Numbered from the stretch's first letter, positions 1 to 8,765 are shown. The stretch is 64,000 nt of DNA from Saccharothrix australiensis (GCF_003634935.1 NZ_RBXO01000001.1:6845501-6909500); one strand, 5' to 3'. Numbers and translations are program-made. The notes: generated by a model not told the origin, from the sequence alone.

Positions 1-7
1 GCCCGCC

Positions 8-202
8 GTGGCGGAGCAGGCGACGGTGAGCGCGCACCACCCCGACGGCTCGGCGACCGCGCTGCGCGACGACGGGGTGCTGGTCGACGTGCCCGCCGCC
101 GCGGTGGCCGAGGGCGGGTGGCGGTCGCTGCGGCCCGGTCAGCGCGTCACCCTCGACCGCGGTCCCGACGGCGCGGTCCGGGCGGCCCGTCGCCCGGTGT
201 GA
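8..202 (+). CDS. Small cold-shock-like (OB-fold) protein, start uncertain
   Basis: A 64-residue acidic protein read from a GTG at the window edge. The reading frame stays open to base 1, so the true start may lie outside the window and no ribosome binding site can be judged. The pattern (a short beta-strand-rich stretch, DDGVLVDVPAAAV, then LRPGQRVTLDR) resembles the small actinobacterial cold-shock-like proteins that carry a DDG-x-V-x-VP-x-A core and an LRPGQRV loop. No nucleic-acid-binding RNP motif is obvious, so RNA binding is only a possibility. It lies in the same direction as ppk but is separated from it by about 290 bases. The family call is by resemblance only. Confidence 0.5.
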   Translation: MAEQATVSAHHPDGSATALRDDGVLVDVPAAAVAEGGWRSLRPGQRVTLDRGPDGAVRAARRPV

Positions 203-495
203 CCCGCCACTCGCTGTGACCCGCCACTCGTTGTGACGCGTCCGCCCGGTGTGCGGCGTCCGCCCTTCGGGACGCGCCGCTCGACACCCCGAGCGCGCTG
301 CCGCCCCGGCGCTCCGCGTCCACACTCGGTCACGCGGCGCGCGGTACCCCGACCCTTCGCCACCGCCTCGGAACACCCCCGACGGCCCACTGCGCGACGC
401 CCGCGCAGCACCCCGCGCCACCCCGGTCCGCTGTGACGCGGAGTTCATCTCATCGACGGCTGCGATCGGCGCGTGACCGCCGATTGTGAGGAACA
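203..495. other. Intergenic region upstream of ppk
   Basis: No gene is supported here. At 199-232 a 16-base unit (TGTGACCCGCCACTCG-like) occurs twice in tandem. At 443-453 GTTCATCTCAT matches one 11-base half of an actinobacterial PhoP (PHO box) direct repeat, but the second half is poor; ppk is PhoP-controlled in Streptomyces, so this is only a weak candidate operator. Confidence 0.35.
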
Positions 496-2763
496 ATGCC
501 ATTCGTGAGCACGGACAACACCCCCGAGAAGCCCGCGCCCAAGCGACGGACGAGGACGCCGCGGACGCAACCCTCCGCGAGCGCGCCCCGCCGTCGCCCA
601 CGTCCGGCCGTCCGACGCGGCGGAACCCGCGCCGCCACCCCGCCGGAGCCGCCGCAGCGCTCGTTCCCCAGCTCACCGCCCGCCGTCACGGCGACCGAGG
701 CGCAGGCCGACCTGCCCGACGACCGGTACTTCAACCGGGAGCTGTCCTGGCTGGACTTCAACGCCAGGGTGCTCGCGCTCGCCGAGGACGCCTCCCAGCC
801 GCTGCTGGAGCGGGCCAAGTTCCTCGCCATCTTCGCCTCGAACCTGGACGAGTTCTACATGGTCCGGGTGGCGGGCCTGAAGCGCCGCGACGAGACCGGC
901 CTGTCCGTGCGCAGCGCCGACGGCCTCACCCCGCGCGAGCAGCTCGCCGCGATCGCCAAGCGCACCCAGGAGCTGGTCGAGCAGCACGCCCGCGCGTTCA
1001 TCGACCACGTGCAGCCGGAGCTGGAGAAGCACGCGATCTCCATCGTCAACTGGGCCCAGTTGACCGAGTTCGAGCAGCTGCGGCTGTCCAACTACTTCAC
1101 CGACCAGGTGTTCCCGGTGCTCACCCCGCTCGCGGTGGACGCGGCGCACCCGTTCCCCTACATCTCCGGCCTGTCGCTGAACCTGGCCGTGACCGTGCGC
1201 GACCCCGAAGGCGGCGCGGAGCGGTTCGCCCGCATCAAGGTCCCGGACAACGTGCCGCGCCTGGTGCGCGTCGAGCAGGACCGTTCCAGCCCGACGGCGA
1301 CGTTCCTGCCGCTGGAGGAACTCATCGCCGCGCACCTCGGCGAGCTGTTCGCGGGCATGGAGGTCATCGAGTGCCACGCCTTCCGGGTCACCCGCAACGC
1401 GGACCTGGAGGTCGAGGAGGACCAGGACGAGGACCTGCTGAAGTCGCTGGAGCGGGAGCTGGTCCGCCGCCGGTTCGGCCCGCCGGTGCGGCTGGAGATC
1501 GCCGACGACATGACCGAGCACATGCTGGAGCGGCTGCTGCGCGAGCTGGAGGTCGACCCGCACGACGTCGTCCAGGTGCCGGGCCTGCTGGACCTGTCGT
1601 CGCTGTGGCAGCTCTACAGCGTCGACCGCAAGCAGCTCAAGGACGCGCCGTTCGTGCCCGCCACGCACCCGGCGTTCGGCGAGCGCGAGACGCCCAAGAG
1701 CATCTTCGCGACCCTTCGCGAGGGCGACGTGCTGGTGCACCACCCGTACGACTCGTTCTCCACCTCCGTGCAGCGGTTCATCGAGCAGGCGGCGGCCGAC
1801 CCGCGCGTGCTCGCGATCAAGCAGACGCTGTACCGCACGTCGGGCGACTCCCCGATCGTGGACGCGCTGATCGACGCCGCCGAGGCGGGCAAGCAGGTCG
1901 TGGCGCTCGTGGAGATCAAGGCGCGGTTCGACGAGCAGGCGAACATCAAGTGGGCGCGTGCGCTGGAGAAGGCGGGCGTGCACGTCGTGTACGGCCTGAT
2001 GGGCCTCAAGACGCACTGCAAGACGTCGCTCGTGGTGCGCCAGGAGGGCTCCCGCATCCAGCGGTACTGCCACATCGGCACCGGCAACTACAACCCGAAG
2101 ACCGCGCGGCTGTACGAGGACATCGGGCTGCTGACCGCCGAGCCGACCATCGGCGCCGACCTGACCGACCTGTTCAACGTCCTCACCGGCTACGCCCGGC
2201 AGGACCACTACCGCAGCCTGCTGGTCGCGCCCTACGGCGTGCGGCGGGGCATCGTGGAGCGCATCGAGCGCGAGATCGAGCACGCGCGGGCCGGTGAGCG
2301 GGCCGGCGTGCGGATCAAGGTGAACTCGCTGGTGGACGAGCAGGTCATCGACTCGCTCTACCGGGCGTCGCAGGCGGGCGTGCGGGTGGACGTCGTGGTG
2401 CGCGGGGTGTGCGCGCTCAAGCCGGGCATCAAGGGCCTGTCGGAGAACATCCACGTGCGCTCCATCCTGGGCCGCTTCCTGGAGCACTCGCGGGTGTTCC
2501 ACTTCGTCGGCTCCGGCGAGCGCTGGATCGGCAGCGCCGACATGATGCACCGCAACCTCGACCGCCGGGTGGAGGTGCAGGTGCGGGTGACCGACCCCAA
2601 GCTCGTCGCGCAGCTCGACGACGTCCTGGACTCGGCGCTGGAGCCGACCACGCGGTGCTGGGTGCTGCGGCCCGACGGGGAGTGGGAGGCGTCGCCGTCC
2701 GACGGGAGCCGGGTGCGCGACCACCAGACCGAGCTGCTGCGCGTGCACCGCGCACTCGGGTGA
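496..2763 (+). CDS. ppk: Polyphosphate kinase PPK1
   Basis: Reversibly polymerises the gamma-phosphate of ATP into inorganic polyphosphate. The protein has about 755 residues, longer than the 688 of E. coli because of an Arg/Pro/Ala-rich, probably disordered N-terminal extension of about 70 residues. The family N-domain begins at NRELSWLDFN. The two phospholipase-D-like halves hold the conserved histidines: the autophosphorylated one in GLKTHCKTSL (about H507) and the second in FLEHSRVFHF (about H664), followed by GSADMMHRNLDRRVEV. The ATG at 496 is only two bases after GAGGAA (488-493); the GTG at 505 (protein starting MSTDNTPEK) has better spacing and may be the real start. The next gene overlaps its stop codon by four bases, as ppk and mutT1 are neighbours in mycobacteria. 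Confidence 0.97.
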   Translation: MPFVSTDNTPEKPAPKRRTRTPRTQPSASAPRRRPRPAVRRGGTRAATPPEPPQRSFPSSPPAVTATEAQADLPDDRYFNRELSWLDFNARVLALAEDASQPLLERAKFLAIFASNLDEFYMVRVAGLKRRDETGLSVRSADGLTPREQLAAIAKRTQELVEQHARAFIDHVQPELEKHAISIVNWAQLTEFEQLRLSNYFTDQVFPVLTPLAVDAAHPFPYISGLSLNLAVTVRDPEGGAERFARIKVPDNVPRLVRVEQDRSSPTATFLPLEELIAAHLGELFAGMEVIECHAFRVTRNADLEVEEDQDEDLLKSLERELVRRRFGPPVRLEIADDMTEHMLERLLRELEVDPHDVVQVPGLLDLSSLWQLYSVDRKQLKDAPFVPATHPAFGERETPKSIFATLREGDVLVHHPYDSFSTSVQRFIEQAAADPRVLAIKQTLYRTSGDSPIVDALIDAAEAGKQVVALVEIKARFDEQANIKWARALEKAGVHVVYGLMGLKTHCKTSLVVRQEGSRIQRYCHIGTGNYNPKTARLYEDIGLLTAEPTIGADLTDLFNVLTGYARQDHYRSLLVAPYGVRRGIVERIEREIEHARAGERAGVRIKVNSLVDEQVIDSLYRASQAGVRVDVVVRGVCALKPGIKGLSENIHVRSILGRFLEHSRVFHFVGSGERWIGSADMMHRNLDRRVEVQVRVTDPKLVAQLDDVLDSALEPTTRCWVLRPDGEWEASPSDGSRVRDHQTELLRVHRALG

Positions 2764-3674
2764 TCCGCGCGGCGGGCGCGGTCCTGTGGCGCGACGGCTC
2801 CGTCGCCGTCGTGCACCGGCCGCGCTACGACGACTGGTCCCTGCCCAAGGGCAAGCTCGACCCCGGTGAGACCGCGCCGGCGGCGGCGGTGCGCGAGGTG
2901 CTGGAGGAGACCGGCTACCGGGCCGTGCTCGGGCGGCACCTGCGGACCGTGGAGTACCCGGCGTTCGGCGAGCGGAAGACCGTCGACTACTTCAGCGCCC
3001 GCGCCGAGGGCGGTTCGTTCACGCCCAACGACGAGGTCGACGAGCTGCGCTGGGTGCCGGTGGCGACGGCGTCCGACCTGGTGACCCGCGACGCGGACCG
3101 CGAGGTGCTGGCGGCGTTCGCGTCCGCGCCCGCCGACCTGGCGACCGTGCTGCTGGTGCGGCACGCGAAGGCGGGCAAGCGCGACCACTGGCCGGGCGAC
3201 GACGACCTGCGGCCGTTGAGCTCGGCGGGTCGGCGGCAGGCGGAGGGGCTGCGGTCGATGCTGCCCCTGTGGGCGCCGTCGCGGGTCCACTCCGCGCCGC
3301 GCGTGCGGTGCGTGGACACCGTGCGGGGCGTGGCCGACGACGTCGGGGTGGGCGTGCTGCTGGAGCCGAGGCTGTCGGAGGAGGGCTACTGGCCCGACCG
3401 CGAGGCGGGGCTGGTCCGGCTGCTGGAGATCGCCGACGGCGTGGGCGTGCCGGTGGTGTGCAGCCAGGGCGGCGTCATCCCGGACGTGGTGTCGACCCTG
3501 GCGTCCCTGTCGGGGCTGCCGGTGGCCGAGGTGCCGTGCAAGAAGGGCAGCGTGTGGCTGCTGTCCTTCCGGCGGCCGGAGCCGGGCTGGTCCACATCGG
3601 ACACGACCGGCAGCTGGCCCCGGCTGGTGTCGGCGCACTACCTCCCGAGCCCCCTGGCGACCCCGCGACCGTGA
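2760..3674 (+). CDS. mutT1: MutT1-type Nudix hydrolase with C-terminal histidine phosphatase domain
   Basis: A two-domain house-cleaning enzyme of 304 residues. The N-terminal Nudix domain carries a full Nudix box from G31 to Y53 (G-x5-E-x7-REV-x-EE-x-G). The C-terminal domain has the phosphohistidine (RHG-like) motif LLVRHAKAGK at about 131-140 and resembles SixA-type phosphatases. Known family members (mycobacterial MutT1) hydrolyse 8-oxo-dGTP and diadenosine polyphosphates. The GTG start at 2760 overlaps the ppk stop (GTGA), which implies translational coupling with ppk. The frame is open further upstream inside ppk, but the conserved domain begins directly after this GTG (MIRAAGAVLW). Confidence 0.92.
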   Translation: MIRAAGAVLWRDGSVAVVHRPRYDDWSLPKGKLDPGETAPAAAVREVLEETGYRAVLGRHLRTVEYPAFGERKTVDYFSARAEGGSFTPNDEVDELRWVPVATASDLVTRDADREVLAAFASAPADLATVLLVRHAKAGKRDHWPGDDDLRPLSSAGRRQAEGLRSMLPLWAPSRVHSAPRVRCVDTVRGVADDVGVGVLLEPRLSEEGYWPDREAGLVRLLEIADGVGVPVVCSQGGVIPDVVSTLASLSGLPVAEVPCKKGSVWLLSFRRPEPGWSTSDTTGSWPRLVSAHYLPSPLATPRP

Positions 3675-4721
3675 ACCCCCGCCGCGCTGCACGGAGGCGC
3701 GGTTTTCCACGGGCACGCGGAATCACTGGGCCGAACGAGTGCCACCCACCCCGCCCGCGCACGGGAGGGACGAAGATGGGCCCCGGCCGGGACAGCGCCC
3801 TCCCGCCGGGGCCGACCACGCCCGCCGGCCCGCAACCACGCCCTCCGCCGCACGGCACGGTTCTCACGGCCCTCCCCCGGCGGCCCCTCGTGCCGCTTCG
3901 CGTCCTTCGCAGCCGCCACGGCCGGACCCGACGGCCTCCACGGCCTCCACGGCCTCCACGGCCTCCACGGCCAGGAACGCGACCTCTCAGCCACGATCGC
4001 GCGAGGCGGGCTGTCGGCCACCTGGGATTGTCGGTGACAAGTGGGAGGACGAGCCCCAGGGGCGCTCCGGACCGGATTGTCGGTAGGCCCGAATGCACGC
4101 CGGCGACCCACCCTCGCGGCGGTTCCGGAGGACAGGCCCGCGGGCGGTTCGGGAGCGGTTGGTCCGGGAGCGGTTGGTTCGGGACCCCGCGTCGGCGGTG
4201 CTCCGTTCGCTCGGCTTTCCGCGGCCTCACGGGCTCGCTTCGCACCACGCCTCCGCCGATGGCGATTCCGGCGCGCCGACCGATCCCGTTGAGACGCGTT
4301 TCCCGCCGGCGGTTCGGTCGTCCCGCCGGAACCCGTTCACCGGCTTTCCACCGACGGCTGTTCGGGTGACGGCATTGCGGCAGGCGGCGTTCCGCCCGGT
4401 GACACTCCGTCCCACGCGTGTCGCGCATCCGGCACGGCGCCTCCAATAACAAACCCGCCGGAAGAGGAGTCCGACCGCCAGGAGCCGCCTCAGGCCCGGC
4501 AACCCGCATCCCGAAGGCACGTTCCCACCCGAACCAAGCCCGCCACGCCACGAACCCCGAAATCCGCGCCTCAAACCACACTTCCGAAGGCACGCCGACC
4601 CCGGTCCTCACACCGAAGCCCACTCCTCGCCGCGCCCACTCCCCGCGCCCACTCCCCTCCGCGCCCATTCCGAAGGCGCAGCCGAACCGCAGGGGTGCGG
4701 ACGGACACCCCGCGGACACGT
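3675..4721. other. Gene-free region of about 1 kb with short repeats
   Basis: Lies between the mutT1 stop (+) and the hupB terminator (-). Reading frames here are low-complexity Pro/Arg/Ala and show no domain. It holds a 9-base tandem repeat (CGGCCTCCA, 4.5 copies, 3932-3972), two copies of GATTGTCGGT (near 4024 and 4076) and a doubled GGAGCGGTTGGT unit near 4152-4180. No RNA gene or promoter could be recognised. GC skew and Pro-coding frames suggest repeat-driven expansion rather than coding. Confidence 0.5.
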
Positions 4722-4755
4722 CCAGGGCCCGGTACGCGTCCGCACCGGGCCCTGG
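4722..4755 (-). terminator. Strong hairpin terminator downstream of hupB
   Basis: Perfect 12-bp stem CCAGGGCCCGGT / ACCGGGCCCTGG (4722-4733 and 4744-4755) with a 10-base loop, about 45 bases after the hupB stop. No U-tract, as is common in high-GC actinomycetes. Confidence 0.75.
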
Positions 4756-4800
4756 GCATGGGTTACCGCTTCTCCCTCCGGGCACCGGCCCGGCCGGGAC

Positions 4801-5481
4801 TCACTTCTTCGCCGCGGTCTTTCGCGCCGCCGGCTTCTTGGCCGGGGTGGCCTTCGCCGTGGTCGCCTTCGCGGCCGCCGGCTTCTTCGCCGCCGCCGCC
4901 TTCGGGGCGGCCGCCGCCTTCGCCGTCGACGCCTTGGCCGTGGTCGCCTTCGGCGTGGTGGCCTTGGCCGCGCCTGCCGCGGGCTTGGCGGCCGTCGTCG
5001 TCTTGGCCGCGGCCGCGGTCCGGCGGGTGGCCGGGGCCTTGGTCGCCGCCGCGGCGGTGCGCGCGGTGGTGGTGCGCGCCGTGCGCGTCGTCGTGGTGCG
5101 CGCGGTGGTGCTGCGCGTGGCCGGGGCCTTCGTGGACGCGGCGGACTTCGCGGCGGTGGTCGACTTCGCCGCCGCGGGCTTGGCGGCGGTGGCCTTCGGC
5201 AGCTTCTTCGTGCCGCTGATGACGTCCTTGAACGTCGAACCCGCGCGGAACGCGGGAACGTTGGTCTTCTTGACCTTCACGGTCTCACCGGTGCGCGGGT
5301 TGCGAGCGGTGCGGGCCGCGCGGGCACGCTTCTCGAAGACACCGAAACCGGTGATGTTGACCTTCTCGCCCTTGTGGACGCTGCGGACGATCACGTCGAC
5401 GATGCCGTCGACAGCGGCAGCGGCGTTCTTCTTGTCGCCAAGGCGCTCGGCGAGCGCCTCGATGAGCTGGGCCTTGTTCAC
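4801..5481 (-). CDS. hupB: HU-type nucleoid protein with Lys/Ala-rich C-terminal tail (HupB)
   Basis: DNA-binding nucleoid protein of 226 residues. Residues 1-92 are a complete HU domain (MNKAQLIEAL..., then GFGVFEKRARAARTARNP and VPAFRAG). The remaining 130 residues are a Lys/Ala/Thr tail of KAxTAKA / AAAKKPAA repeats, as in mycobacterial HupB and Streptomyces HupS, known to strengthen DNA binding and resemble histone H1 tails. The GTG start is supported by GGGAGGG seven bases upstream and by the canonical MNKAQLIE beginning. The gene is monocistronic, converging on the gene-free stretch at 3.7-4.7 kb. A hairpin and several A/T-rich hexamers precede it. Confidence 0.96.
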   Translation of the reverse strand: MNKAQLIEALAERLGDKKNAAAAVDGIVDVIVRSVHKGEKVNITGFGVFEKRARAARTARNPRTGETVKVKKTNVPAFRAGSTFKDVISGTKKLPKATAAKPAAAKSTTAAKSAASTKAPATRSTTARTTTTRTARTTTARTAAAATKAPATRRTAAAAKTTTAAKPAAGAAKATTPKATTAKASTAKAAAAPKAAAAKKPAAAKATTAKATPAKKPAARKTAAKK

Positions 5482-5565
5482 CTTCAGTCCCTCCCAGGAC
5501 GCTCACGGCCCTAGTCGGGCCGACTGATGGCCACGGTAAGCCCATATGCAAGGAAATACCAATCG

Positions 5566-5593
5566 CCACGCCAGATTTTTCGTTGTGGCGTGG
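5566..5593. promoter_or_regulatory. Inverted repeat upstream of hupB
   Basis: CCACGCCA (5566-5573) and TGGCGTGG (5586-5593) form an 8-bp perfect inverted repeat with a 12-base A/T-rich centre (GATTTTTCGTTG), about 85 bases before the hupB start. It could be an operator or a leader hairpin; no family assignment is possible from sequence. Confidence 0.35.
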
Positions 5594-5643
5594 GCAATTA
5601 CGACCTGTCGAGGGACACCGGAACGGCCCTCGCGGGCCCGGTC

Positions 5644-5682
5644 GGGGCCGGATTCCCGCTGGCAGAGGGGGAATCCGGCCCC
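5644..5682 (-). terminator. Terminator downstream of leuD
   Basis: Perfect 14-bp stem GGGGCCGGATTCCC / GGGAATCCGGCCCC (5644-5657 and 5669-5682), loop 11 bases, beginning seven bases after the leuD stop. Confidence 0.8.
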
Positions 5683-5688
5683 TTCGGA

Positions 5689-6291
5689 CTAGCGCACGGG
5701 GACCGGTTCGGTGGTGGGCAACCAACCGGGGCGGTTCCGCTCGAACGTGGTGATGTCGTCGGCGTGCCGCAGGGTCAGCGCGATGTCGTCCAAACCCTCC
5801 AGCAGCCGCCAGCGGGTGTACTCGTCGATCGAGAAGGGCGCGGTGAAGTCCTTCGCCACAACCGTGTTCCGGGTGAGGTCCACGGTCACCTCGGCGCCGG
5901 GGTCGTTCTCCAGGAGCTTCCACAGCAATTCGACATCGGACTGCGCGCACTGGGCGGCCACGAGGCCCTGCTTGCCCGCGTTGCCCCGGAAGATGTCGGC
6001 GAACCGGGAGGAGATGACCACCCGGAAGCCGTAGTCCAGCAACGCCCAGACGGCGTGCTCGCGGGAGGAGCCGGTGCCGAAGTCGGGCCCGGCGACCAGC
6101 ACGCTGCCCGCCCGGAACGGTTCCCGGTTGAGCACGAACTGCTCGTCGCCGCGCCAGGCCGCGAACAGCCCGTCCTCGAAACCCGAGCGGGTGACGCGCT
6201 TGAGGTAGACGGCGGGGATGATCTGGTCGGTGTCCACGTTGGACCGGCGCAGGGGCACCCCGACCCCGGTGTGGGTGGTGAACGCTTCCAT
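5689..6291 (-). CDS. leuD: 3-isopropylmalate dehydratase small subunit
   Basis: Small subunit (200 residues) of the LeuCD aconitase-family enzyme that isomerises 2-isopropylmalate to 3-isopropylmalate and, in the citramalate route, isomerises citramalate-derived substrate. The swivel-domain motifs are clear: N-terminal NVDTDQIIPAVYLKRV, GPDFGTGSSREHAVWAL and SRFADIFRGNAGKQGL. The ATG at 6291 is preceded by AGGAG at good spacing and gives the usual N-terminus (MEAFTTHTG); the frame is open further upstream but only as read-through of leuC. It follows leuC by 13 bases in the same transcript. Confidence 0.97.
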   Translation of the reverse strand: MEAFTTHTGVGVPLRRSNVDTDQIIPAVYLKRVTRSGFEDGLFAAWRGDEQFVLNREPFRAGSVLVAGPDFGTGSSREHAVWALLDYGFRVVISSRFADIFRGNAGKQGLVAAQCAQSDVELLWKLLENDPGAEVTVDLTRNTVVAKDFTAPFSIDEYTRWRLLEGLDDIALTLRHADDITTFERNRPGWLPTTEPVPVR

Positions 6292-6304
6292 GGCGACTAG
6301 CTCC

Positions 6305-7708
6305 TCAGACCAGGTCGGCGGGCGACGACAGGGTGCCGCGCACGGCGGTGGCGGCGGCCACGAGTGGCGAGACCAGGTGGGTGCGGCCACCCTTGCCCTG
6401 CCTGCCCTCGAAGTTGCGGTTGGAGGTGGACGCGCTGCGCTCACCCGGCTTGAGCTGATCCGGGTTCATGCCCAGGCACATCGAGCACCCGGCCTGCCGC
6501 CACTCGGCGCCCGCCGCGAGGAACACCTCGTGCAGCCCCTCGGACTCGGCCTGGGCGCGCACCCGCATGGAGCCGGGCACCACCAGCATTCGGACGCCGT
6601 CGGCGACGCGGTGTCCGCGCAGGACGTCGGCGGCGGCGCGCAGGTCCTCGATGCGGCCGTTCGTGCACGAGCCGAGGAAGACGGTGTCGACGTGGATGTC
6701 GCGGAGCGGTGTGCCGGGCGCCAGCCCCATGTACGCCAGCGCCTTCTCGGCGGCCACGCGCTCGTTCTCGTCGGCGATGGCGGCCGGGTCGGGCACGCGG
6801 TCGGCCAGCGGCAGGCCCTGGCCGGGGTTGGTGCCCCACGTGACGAACGGCGTCAGCTCGTCGGCGTCCAGCCGCACCTCGGCGTCGAACTCGGCGCCTT
6901 CGTCGGTGCGCAGCGACTTCCAGTGCTCGACCGCGGCGTCCCAGTCCGCGCCGGTCGGGGCGTGCGGCCGGCCGCGCAGGTAGTCGAACGTGGTCTGGTC
7001 GGGCGCGATCATGCCGGCGCGCGCGCCCGCCTCGATGGACATGTTGCAGACGGTCATGCGGGCTTCCATCGACAGCGCCTCGATCGCGCTGCCCCGGTAC
7101 TCCAGCACGTAGCCCTGGCCGCCGCCGGTGCCGATCCGGGCGATCACGGCGAGGATCACGTCCTTCGCCGTGACGCCCGGCCGCAGCGTGCCGTCGACCG
7201 TGATGGCCATCGTCTTGAACGGCTTGAGCGGCAGCGTCTGCGTCGCCATCACGTGCTCGACCTCGGACGTGCCGATGCCGAACGCCAGCGCGCCGAACGC
7301 GCCGTGCGTGGAGGTGTGGCTGTCACCGCAGACGACGGTCATGCCGGGCTGGGTGAGCCCGAGCTGCGGGCCGACCACGTGGACGATGCCCTGCTCGGCG
7401 TCGCCCATCGGGTGCAGCCGCACCCCGAACTCGGCGCAGTTCTTGCGCAGCGTCTCGACCTGGGTGCGCGACACCGGGTCGGCGATCGGCAGCTCGATGT
7501 CGAGCGTCGGGACGTTGTGGTCCTCGGTGGCGATGGTCAGGTCCGGGCGGCGGAGCCGCCTGCCCGACAGGCGCAGGCCGTCGAACGCCTGCGGGCTGGT
7601 CACTTCGTGCAGCAGGTGGAGGTCGATGTAGAGCAGATCGGGCTCCGCGCCACTGCCGTGGCGCACCACGTGCGCTTCCCACACCTTCTCCGCGAGCGTG
7701 CGGCTCAT
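6305..7708 (-). CDS. leuC: 3-isopropylmalate dehydratase large subunit
   Basis: Catalytic large subunit, 467 residues, normal length. Carries the aconitase-type [4Fe-4S] ligands in FLGSCTNGR and GCSMCLGMN and the substrate-loop DSHTSTHGAFGALAFGIGTSE. Acts in leucine synthesis and, with CimA present in this window, in the citramalate pathway to 2-oxobutyrate. The ATG is supported by GGGAGA upstream. It is transcribed away from ndgR; the shared 70-base gap contains a perfect palindrome that probably controls both genes. Confidence 0.98.
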   Translation of the reverse strand: MSRTLAEKVWEAHVVRHGSGAEPDLLYIDLHLLHEVTSPQAFDGLRLSGRRLRRPDLTIATEDHNVPTLDIELPIADPVSRTQVETLRKNCAEFGVRLHPMGDAEQGIVHVVGPQLGLTQPGMTVVCGDSHTSTHGAFGALAFGIGTSEVEHVMATQTLPLKPFKTMAITVDGTLRPGVTAKDVILAVIARIGTGGGQGYVLEYRGSAIEALSMEARMTVCNMSIEAGARAGMIAPDQTTFDYLRGRPHAPTGADWDAAVEHWKSLRTDEGAEFDAEVRLDADELTPFVTWGTNPGQGLPLADRVPDPAAIADENERVAAEKALAYMGLAPGTPLRDIHVDTVFLGSCTNGRIEDLRAAADVLRGHRVADGVRMLVVPGSMRVRAQAESEGLHEVFLAAGAEWRQAGCSMCLGMNPDQLKPGERSASTSNRNFEGRQGKGGRTHLVSPLVAAATAVRGTLSSPADLV

Positions 7709-7745
7709 CGCTATCTCCCAGGATCTGGACAGTCGATAGATCTGG

Positions 7746-7766
7746 ACTTCCCAGACAGTGGGAAGT
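7746..7766. promoter_or_regulatory. Palindrome between leuC and ndgR, probable NdgR operator
   Basis: ACTTCCCA-N5-TGGGAAGT (7746-7753 and 7759-7766). It sits immediately before a -10-like TAGTAT (7767-7772) whose spacing to the ndgR GTG (6 bases) fits a leaderless transcript, so binding would block ndgR initiation. A direct repeat GATCTGGAC (7722-7730, 7739-7747) lies on the leuC side. NdgR/LtbR-type IclR regulators are known to act on leuCD; the match to this palindrome is inferred. Confidence 0.6.
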
Positions 7767-7778
7767 TAGTATCGGCTT

Positions 7779-8480
7779 GTGGGACAGCATAGCGGGATCG
7801 GCGTGCTGGACAAGGCAGTGGCCGTCTTGAACGCCGTCGCAAAGGATCCGTGTGGGCTCGCCGAGCTGTGCAACCGGACGGGGTTGCCGCGCGCGACCGC
7901 GCACCGGTTGGCCGTGGGGCTAGAGGTGCACCGGTTGCTGCGACGGGGTTCCGACGGCCGGTGGCGTCCGGGCGCGGCACTGGCGGAATTGGCGGGCGGG
8001 GCCACGGACCCGTTGCTCGACGCGGCGTCCTCGGTGCTGCCGAGGCTCCGCGACATCACGGGCGAGAGCGTGCAGCTGTACCGCCGGGATGGAATGCAGC
8101 GCGTCTGCGTGTCGTCGGCGGAGCCGCCGAGCGGGCTGCGCGACACCGTCCCGGTGGGTGCGCGGCTGCCGATGACGGCGGGTTCGGGCGCGAAGGTGCT
8201 GGCGGCGTGGGCCGACCCTGGCACGCAGCGCGGCGTCCTGGCCGACGCGGTCTACGGCGAGCGCACCCTCCTGGAGGTCCGCCGCCGAGGCTGGGCGCAA
8301 AGCGTGGCGGAACGCGAGCCGGGCGTGGCCAGCGTCTCGGCCCCGGTCCGCGACAGCACCGGCGCCGTAGTGGCCGCGGTGTCCGTCTCGGGCCCCATCG
8401 ACCGCATGGGCCGCCGCCCAGGGGCCCGCTGGGCAGCCGACCTGCTGGCCGCAGCGGAAGCCCTGCAATCCCGCCTATAA
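7779..8480 (+). CDS. ndgR: IclR-family regulator of leucine/amino-acid metabolism (NdgR type)
   Basis: Transcriptional regulator of 233 residues. N-terminal winged helix-turn-helix (GIGVLDKAVAVL... LAELCNRTGLPRATAHRLA) followed by an IclR effector domain with SGAKVLAAW and GVASVSAPVRD. The start MGQHSGIGVLDKA is the hallmark of the NdgR family, which controls leuCD, other branched-chain and nitrogen genes in Streptomyces and is called LtbR in corynebacteria. It is divergent from leuC across a palindrome. A TAGTAT box six bases before the GTG and no ribosome binding site suggest a leaderless mRNA. Confidence 0.93.
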   Translation: MGQHSGIGVLDKAVAVLNAVAKDPCGLAELCNRTGLPRATAHRLAVGLEVHRLLRRGSDGRWRPGAALAELAGGATDPLLDAASSVLPRLRDITGESVQLYRRDGMQRVCVSSAEPPSGLRDTVPVGARLPMTAGSGAKVLAAWADPGTQRGVLADAVYGERTLLEVRRRGWAQSVAEREPGVASVSAPVRDSTGAVVAAVSVSGPIDRMGRRPGARWAADLLAAAEALQSRL

Positions 8481-8630
8481 CCCCGACCCGCCTTCGCCGC
8501 GCCCTGCCACACTCGCGCACCACCCGCCAGGCAGGGCGCGGCCCGGAACCTCCATACGAACACCGACCCGCGAAACACGCCCCGACCGGCCCCGAAACCG
8601 CGCACAGGCACCCCCAGCCAGACACCCCAG

Positions 8631-8710
8631 CCGGGGTCCGGGGCAGGCGCCCCGCCGGGGGTCCGGGGGCGGGAGCCCTCCGGCCGGGGTCCGGGGGTAG
8701 GACCCCCGGA
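8631..8710. repeat. CCGGGGTCCGGGG-type repeats ending in a hairpin
   Basis: Three imperfect copies of a CCGGGGTCCGGGGG unit (starting near 8631, 8656 and 8684). The last one forms a perfect hairpin TCCGGGGGT-AGG-ACCCCCGGA (8690-8710). It may end ndgR transcription; such G-rich units are common intergenic repeats in actinomycetes. The rest of the 8481-8765 gap holds nothing recognisable apart from the tRNA terminator. Confidence 0.5.
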
Positions 8711-8721
8711 ACAAATGCGAA

Positions 8722-8755
8722 AGATCCCCGTGTCGCCGCAGCGACACAGGGATCT
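8722..8755 (-). terminator. Terminator of the tRNA-Gln/tRNA-Glu transcript
   Basis: Stem of 15 positions with one mismatch (8722-8736 pairing with 8741-8755), tetraloop CGCA, followed on the minus strand by TTCGCATTTGTT. Located 11 bases after the tRNA-Glu 3' end. Confidence 0.85.
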
Positions 8756-8765
8756 CCCCGATCTG

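Noticed and set aside
673..2748. A 691-codon open frame antisense to ppk
   Set aside because: His/Val/Gln/Arg-rich translation without domain; a shadow caused by high GC at third positions of ppk.
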